Origin: Acidimicrobiia bacterium
GTDB taxonomy: Bacteria > Actinomycetota > Acidimicrobiia > Acidimicrobiales > CATQHL01
Direction: 5' to 3'
Length of the DNA: 9,284 nucleotides
Assembly: GCA_021296435.1 (NCBI GenBank)
Contig: JAGWAK010000054.1
Location: 1-9,284 of the forward strand
The notes under the pieces are model-generated. The model did no database searches and was not told where the DNA came from. It worked only from the letters and a program-made list of their open reading frames with translations. A program made the translations under genes and the position numbers. Positions 5,669 to 9,284 of this stretch are shown here, piece after piece (positions within the stretch are counted from its first letter, which is position 1; each line of letters begins with the position of its first letter).

Positions 5669-7285
5669 GTGACCGACGAGCGCCGCACCGCTTCGGGGAT
5701 CCCCGTCAAGGGCCACTACGGCCCCGACGACGTGCCTCCCTCGGCACGGGAGGCCCTCGCGGCCGGACCGGGACGGGCCCCCTTCCTGCGCGGCGCCTAC
5801 GAGGGGATGTACCGCACGAAGCCGTGGCGCATCTTCCAGCTCAGCGGCTTCGGCAATCCCGCCGACGAGCGCGAGCGCCTGCTCTTCCTGCTTCGGCAGG
5901 GTGAGGGCGGCATCATCATGGAGCACGATCGGAACACCGCGGACCACCTTTACAACGTCGACCACCCCGAGGTGGTGGCGCGCCGCGAGGACGTCGGTCT
6001 GACGGGGGCGGTCATCATCGGGGTTCGCGACTACGAGACCATTCTCGAGGGCATCCCGATCGAGGACATCTACACGCATCCCGGCGGAGCCGTCGTCCAG
6101 CACGCCCCGTTCGCCCTGGCCTGCTTCTGGACGGTGGCCAAGCGCCGCGGGATCGACCTCCGGCGCCTGGCCGGAACGGGCCAGAGCGACTTCTTCTTGA
6201 CCTACGTGGGCTGTATCACCAAGCAGCAGATCCCCCCGCATGCCGGCCTACGCCTGAACGGTGACATCACGGAGTTCTGCCTGGATCACCTGCCGCGCTG
6301 GGTGCCCGTGTCGATCGCCGGGTACAACGGTGCCGACAGCGGTCTGTCGGCACCGGACGAACTGGCGACGGTGTTCGCGACCGCGGTCGAGTACCTCGAC
6401 GCTCTGGCCGAGCGCGGGCGCTACGAGCCGCAGGAACTGTCCCACAAGGTCGGCGGGGTCAACTTCCGTGTCGGCATGGACTTCTTCGAGGACATCGCCA
6501 AGCTGCGTGCGGCACGCAAGATGTGGGCCGAGCTGCTCGAGCGGCGTTACGGCATCCGCGACGAAAAGGCCCGGCAGCTCCGGATCCACGTCGTCACCGC
6601 GGGGTCGGCGCTCACCTACCAGCAGCCCTTCAACAACATCGCCCGCGGGACGATCATGGCATTGGCCTCGGTCCTGGGGGGAGTGCAATCCCTGGGAGTC
6701 GCCTGCTACGACGAAGCCCTGTCCATTCCCTCCGAGCACGCCCACCAGATGTCGGTTCGGATCCAGCAGATCCTTCAACACGAGACGGGCATCGACGCCG
6801 TGGCGGACCCGCTGGGCGGCTCGTACTACCTGGAGGCGCTCACCTCGGAACTGGAGGCCCGTGCCTGGGAGTCCTTCGACGAGATCCAGCAGCAGGGAGG
6901 CTTCGTCGAGGCGCTGGACTCCGGCTGGCTGCACCGGCGTGCGGCGCGGCGGCAGTCCGAGCAGTGGGACGAGGTCGAGAGCAACACCCGGTTGATCGTC
7001 GGCATCAACTGCCACGAGATCGACGAGACGCCGTTCGAGATCGACGGGTTCCAGGGAACCACCGACGCCTGGGATCAGGCGATGGCGCGCCTCGCGGAGG
7101 TGCGATCCTCCCGCGACGGCGCCGCCGCCCGGCGCGCCCTGCGCGAACTGGAGAGGGTCTGCCGGTCGAACGAGAACATCATGGTCCCGATGATGCAGGC
7201 CACCGACGCCGACGTCACGCTGGGCGAGATCGGCGACGTGTTCCGTGACGTCTGGGGCGACTGGGAACCGCCGATCCGGCCGTGA
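5669..7285 (+). CDS. Coenzyme-B12-dependent acyl-CoA mutase, large (substrate-binding) subunit, divergent
   Basis: This 538-residue protein is the TIM-barrel subunit of a methylmalonyl-CoA mutase superfamily enzyme, which rearranges the carbon skeleton of an acyl-CoA by radical chemistry with adenosylcobalamin. Landmarks are GMYRTKPWRIFQLSGFGNPADE (near residues 48-65), TGQSDFFLTY (170-179), VSIAGYN (to Asn220), RIHVVTAG, QPFNNIARGT, GGVQSLGVACYDEALSIPSE, and DPLGGSYYLEALTSELE. It lacks a B12 domain, which is encoded by the next gene, as in the split isobutyryl-CoA and 2-hydroxyisobutyryl-CoA mutases. By hand alignment with P. shermanii methylmalonyl-CoA mutase, Tyr89 becomes Leu58, Arg207 becomes Cys182 and His244 becomes Asn220; Gln330 probably becomes Val309. 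The first two normally read the substrate acyl group; His244 is conserved in most members. It is thus unlikely to act on methylmalonyl-CoA. The gene overlaps its partner in a GTGA. Substrate unknown; no MeaB-type chaperone gene is visible. Confidence 0.92.
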   Translation: MTDERRTASGIPVKGHYGPDDVPPSAREALAAGPGRAPFLRGAYEGMYRTKPWRIFQLSGFGNPADERERLLFLLRQGEGGIIMEHDRNTADHLYNVDHPEVVARREDVGLTGAVIIGVRDYETILEGIPIEDIYTHPGGAVVQHAPFALACFWTVAKRRGIDLRRLAGTGQSDFFLTYVGCITKQQIPPHAGLRLNGDITEFCLDHLPRWVPVSIAGYNGADSGLSAPDELATVFATAVEYLDALAERGRYEPQELSHKVGGVNFRVGMDFFEDIAKLRAARKMWAELLERRYGIRDEKARQLRIHVVTAGSALTYQQPFNNIARGTIMALASVLGGVQSLGVACYDEALSIPSEHAHQMSVRIQQILQHETGIDAVADPLGGSYYLEALTSELEARAWESFDEIQQQGGFVEALDSGWLHRRAARRQSEQWDEVESNTRLIVGINCHEIDETPFEIDGFQGTTDAWDQAMARLAEVRSSRDGAAARRALRELERVCRSNENIMVPMMQATDADVTLGEIGDVFRDVWGDWEPPIRP

Positions 7286-7704
7286 GCAGAGTCGTCATCG
7301 CCAAGACCGGTCTCGATGGTCACTGGCGGGGAACCCTGCTGGTCTCCCGAGCCTTGCGTGATGCGGGATTCGAGGTGATCATGCTCGGCATGGCCCGCGG
7401 CGAGGACATCGTGTCCGCCGCGGTCGACGAGGATGCCGACCTGGTCGGCCTCAACGTGGGCGGCCGGGTTGAAGTCGTCGAGCGCATCCTGGACGATCTG
7501 GCCGTCGCCGCACCCGGCGTTCCGGTCTTCGTCGGCGGCGTTGTGCCGCCGTGGGTACGGCGGCGCCTCGAGGCGCGGGGAGTCGAGGTCTACCCGCCGG
7601 GTTCGAAGCTCGAGGCCATCGTGGCGGCGGCGCGGCGGCTGACGCGTGGCTCGCCCCCGCCCAGTGCCCGGCCCGACGAGCCGCCGCAAGATCGAAACGA
7701 GTGA
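7282..7704 (+). CDS. Coenzyme-B12-binding small subunit of the acyl-CoA mutase
   Basis: This 140-residue protein is a free-standing cobalamin-binding domain of the size seen in split acyl-CoA mutases such as the small subunits of isobutyryl-CoA and 2-hydroxyisobutyryl-CoA mutase. It begins with VVIAKTGLDGHWRG, containing the DxHxxG motif (Asp12, His14, Gly17); His14 should be the lower axial ligand to cobalt. VFVGGVVPP (Gly85-Gly86) is the glycine pair near the nucleotide tail. The middle motif, normally Ser-x-Leu in a loop like GVSSLAAGH, is instead GLNVGGR (Asn58) and about two residues shorter. The last 20 or so residues are Pro-rich and probably disordered. The GTG start overlaps the large-subunit stop (GTGA), so the two subunits are translationally coupled, which suits a stoichiometric complex. 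It ends 11 bases before the ligase gene. Confidence 0.92.
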   Translation: MSRVVIAKTGLDGHWRGTLLVSRALRDAGFEVIMLGMARGEDIVSAAVDEDADLVGLNVGGRVEVVERILDDLAVAAPGVPVFVGGVVPPWVRRRLEARGVEVYPPGSKLEAIVAAARRLTRGSPPPSARPDEPPQDRNE

Positions 7705-7715
7705 AGGGTGGAGCA

Positions 7716-8702
7716 ATGACCGACCTCGCCGCTGCTCGCAAGGCAATGCTGGGACGGGCGACGATCGGTGATCAGTTGCGACGTCACGCGCAGCACACCC
7801 CCAACAAGGAAGCCATCATCTACTACGGGCCCGACGGCTCACGGTCGGTCATCAGCTATGAGCAACTCAACGCGCAGGTGAACCGCGTGGCCAATGCGCT
7901 GGCGGGCCTGGGTGTCGGCAAGAGTGACGTCGTGGCGGTGATGTCCCGCAACAGCGTCGACTACATGACCATCTGGTTCGCCACCCTGAAGCTGGGCGCG
8001 GCGCTGACCGGCCTCAACTTCACGTTTACCGAGACCGAGATCAGCTACCAGGTGAACCACGCCCGGCCCCGCATCCTGATGGCCGAGGACGTCTTCTGCG
8101 GCAGGATCACCGCAGCCCGGGAGGCGGGCTCGCTGGGGTGCGTGGAGCACTTCGTGTACAGCAGCGCCGGCGAGACGGAGCCGCCGGAGGGTTGGCTGGC
8201 CTTCTCGGGACTGGTGGCGGCTGGCGACGCTGCCGAACCCGCCGCCGATGTGCACGAGGACGACGTGGCGATGCTCGTCTACACGAGCGGCACGACAGCG
8301 TTCCCGAAGGGCGTCCTGATCTCCCACCGCAACTATCTCATCTCGACGACGCCGGCCTGGACCCTGGGGCTGGATCTGGGTCCGCAGGTCGTATGGCTGT
8401 TCGTGATGCCCTTCTTCACGATCGCCGGGCTGGGCAGCATGACGAACATCATCAACTGCGGCGCCACGATCGTTCTGGCCCACACCATCGACCCGGCCGC
8501 GGCGATACGGATCATCGCCACCGAGAAGGTCACCTACATGGCGCAGACACCCACGTTCTTCCTCGCAATGACGGCGGAACCCGAATTCCGCGGCGCCGAC
8601 CTCACGGCGCTGCAACGCTGCATCACCTACGGCGGCACCGTCCCGTCACACATGATCACCGCCTGGCAGGAGGCATCGCCCGGGATCACCTGGGGGACTT
8701 AG
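7716..8702 (+). CDS. AMP-forming acyl-CoA synthetase, N-terminal part, ended by an in-frame TAG
   Basis: This encodes 328 residues of an ANL-superfamily acyl-CoA synthetase, which activates a carboxylic acid through an acyl-AMP and transfers it to CoA. Visible are the N-terminal AMP-binding region (SYEQLNAQVNRVANALAGLGVGKSDVVAV, about residues 48-77), the ATP-loop motif YTSGTTAFPKGV (Tyr189 to Val200, with Ala where most members have Gly), an MPFFTIAGLG segment in the acyl-binding region, and ITYGGTVPS before motif A5. The frame then meets TAG at 8700-8702, directly before WGQSEL, the A5 motif. Sequence after the stop carries on in the same frame as the rest of the enzyme. ATG 7716 follows GGTGGAG by 2 bases and AGGG by 7. 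As the last visible gene of the block it would supply the CoA thioester for the mutase. On its own this fragment lacks the thioester-forming domain and would not be active. Confidence 0.85.
   Translation: MTDLAAARKAMLGRATIGDQLRRHAQHTPNKEAIIYYGPDGSRSVISYEQLNAQVNRVANALAGLGVGKSDVVAVMSRNSVDYMTIWFATLKLGAALTGLNFTFTETEISYQVNHARPRILMAEDVFCGRITAAREAGSLGCVEHFVYSSAGETEPPEGWLAFSGLVAAGDAAEPAADVHEDDVAMLVYTSGTTAFPKGVLISHRNYLISTTPAWTLGLDLGPQVVWLFVMPFFTIAGLGSMTNIINCGATIVLAHTIDPAAAIRIIATEKVTYMAQTPTFFLAMTAEPEFRGADLTALQRCITYGGTVPSHMITAWQEASPGITWGT
8700..8702 (+). other. In-frame amber codon inside the acyl-CoA synthetase
   Basis: TAG falls between Thr328 and the WGQSEL motif, in frame with both halves. Tyr (TAC), Gln (CAG), Glu (GAG), Lys (AAG), Ser (TCG), Leu (TTG) or Trp (TGG) could each yield it by one base change. 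TAG also ends the binding-protein gene at 1333-1335, so general TAG recoding is not supported. Confidence 0.85.
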
Positions 8703-9284
8703 TGGGGCCAGTCGGAGTTGAGCCAACTGGGAACCGTCGGGTGGTTCTCGTCACTGCAGGACATTCCCGGCGGCGACGCCTCCTGGATCGGCAAACCGGT
8801 CCCGCAGTTGGAGATCCGCGTCGTCGACGACGAAGGCGCCGACGCTGAGGTGGGCGAGCTGATCTGCCGCTCCCCTTCGGTGATGCTCGGCTACCTCAAC
8901 GATGAGGAGCGCACCGCGGAGGCGTTCCGGGGCGGCTGGTTGCACACCGAGGACATCGTCCGCATCGACAGTGACGGGAATCTCTTCTTCGTGGATCGCA
9001 AGAAGGACATGATCAAGACGGGGGGGATGAACGTGTCGTCGGTGGAGGTGGAACGGACGCTCTATGGCCACGATGCGCTCATGGAGGTGGCCGTGGTGGG
9101 TCTGCCCGACGACTACTGGTCCGAGGCCGTCAGCGCGTTCGTCGTTCCCAAGGCAGGGCGGACGGTCGAACCCGACCAGGTAATCGAGCACTGCCGGGCC
9201 TCGTTGGCGAGTTACAAGGTTCCCAAGGTGGTGCGCGTCGTGGATGCCCTGCCCAAGGACACCCAAGGGAAGATCCTCAAACGC
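8703..9284 (+). pseudogene. Acyl-CoA synthetase, C-terminal part after the TAG (continues past window edge)
   Basis: This 194-codon open frame continues the preceding synthetase in the same reading frame with no shift. It contains motif A5 (WGQSEL, with Glu334 counted through the stop), the region ending in GWLHTEDI (normally HTGD; the Asp that binds the AMP ribose is kept, the Gly is Glu), the hinge and start of the C-terminal domain (FVDRKKDMIKTGG), NVSSVEVERTL, and the A10 motif GKILKR with the catalytic lysine at residue 519. All motifs look under selection and no further stop occurs before the right edge, where only a few residues should be missing. There is no good ribosome site or start just after the TAG, so independent translation is unlikely. 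Either the gene is freshly broken, the TAG is read through, or the base is a sequencing error. Confidence 0.8.

Noticed and set aside
5669..7704. Calling the mutase methylmalonyl-CoA mutase, isobutyryl-CoA mutase or 2-hydroxyisobutyryl-CoA mutase
   Set aside because: The substrate-reading residues match none of these in the hand alignment, so only the superfamily is assigned and no gene symbol is given.
8700..8702. TAG as a recoded sense codon (alternative code or pyrrolysine)
   Set aside because: TAG also serves as the apparent stop of the binding-protein gene, no recoding machinery is in view, and one base change from a common codon explains it more simply.
8690..8720. Frameshift as the cause of the synthetase break
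   Set aside because: Both halves are in the same frame, so only a substitution is needed.
1..9284. tRNA, rRNA, CRISPR, insertion sequence or phage features
   Set aside because: No cloverleaf, spaced direct repeats, transposase or terminal inverted repeats were recognised on either strand; nearly all sequence is accounted for by genes.

Overview
The base composition is very GC-rich, with third positions almost all G or C. GTG starts are common and genes overlap or sit tightly spaced. This suggests a high-GC actinobacterium; a free-living or host-associated Acidimicrobiia-like lineage would fit, but that is inference from style and not from a marker gene.

The window is two gene blocks reading away from a roughly 120-base intergenic region (2845-2966). 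Leftwards on the minus strand is a sugar-type ABC importer: a substrate-binding lipoprotein with an unusual alanine-rich coiled-coil stalk (1333-2844), then a two-domain RbsA-type ATPase that runs off the left edge (1-1313). The permease is not in the window and is probably further left.

Rightwards on the plus strand is a compact block that looks like one operon: a tandem dimeric alpha/beta-barrel protein (2967-3674), a luciferase-like flavin or F420 oxidoreductase (3701-4726), a succinylglutamate desuccinylase/aspartoacylase-like protein lacking two of the three usual zinc ligands (4723-5649), a split coenzyme-B12-dependent acyl-CoA mutase (large subunit 5669-7285, B12 subunit 7282-7704), and an AMP-forming acyl-CoA synthetase (7716 to the right edge). 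The synthetase frame is broken by a single in-frame TAG at 8700-8702, with conserved sequence on both sides.

Taken together the locus looks like a catabolic route. A small molecule is imported, an oxygenase and possibly a hydrolase-like protein act on it, the resulting acid is converted to a CoA thioester, and a B12 enzyme rearranges its carbon skeleton. The mutase is clearly of the methylmalonyl-CoA mutase superfamily, but by hand alignment it has lost the residues that define methylmalonyl-CoA mutase, including the usually conserved active-site histidine, and its B12 subunit lacks the usual Ser-x-Leu motif. The substrate is therefore unlikely to be methylmalonyl-CoA and may be undescribed. 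No RNA genes, CRISPR arrays, insertion sequences or clear terminators were seen.
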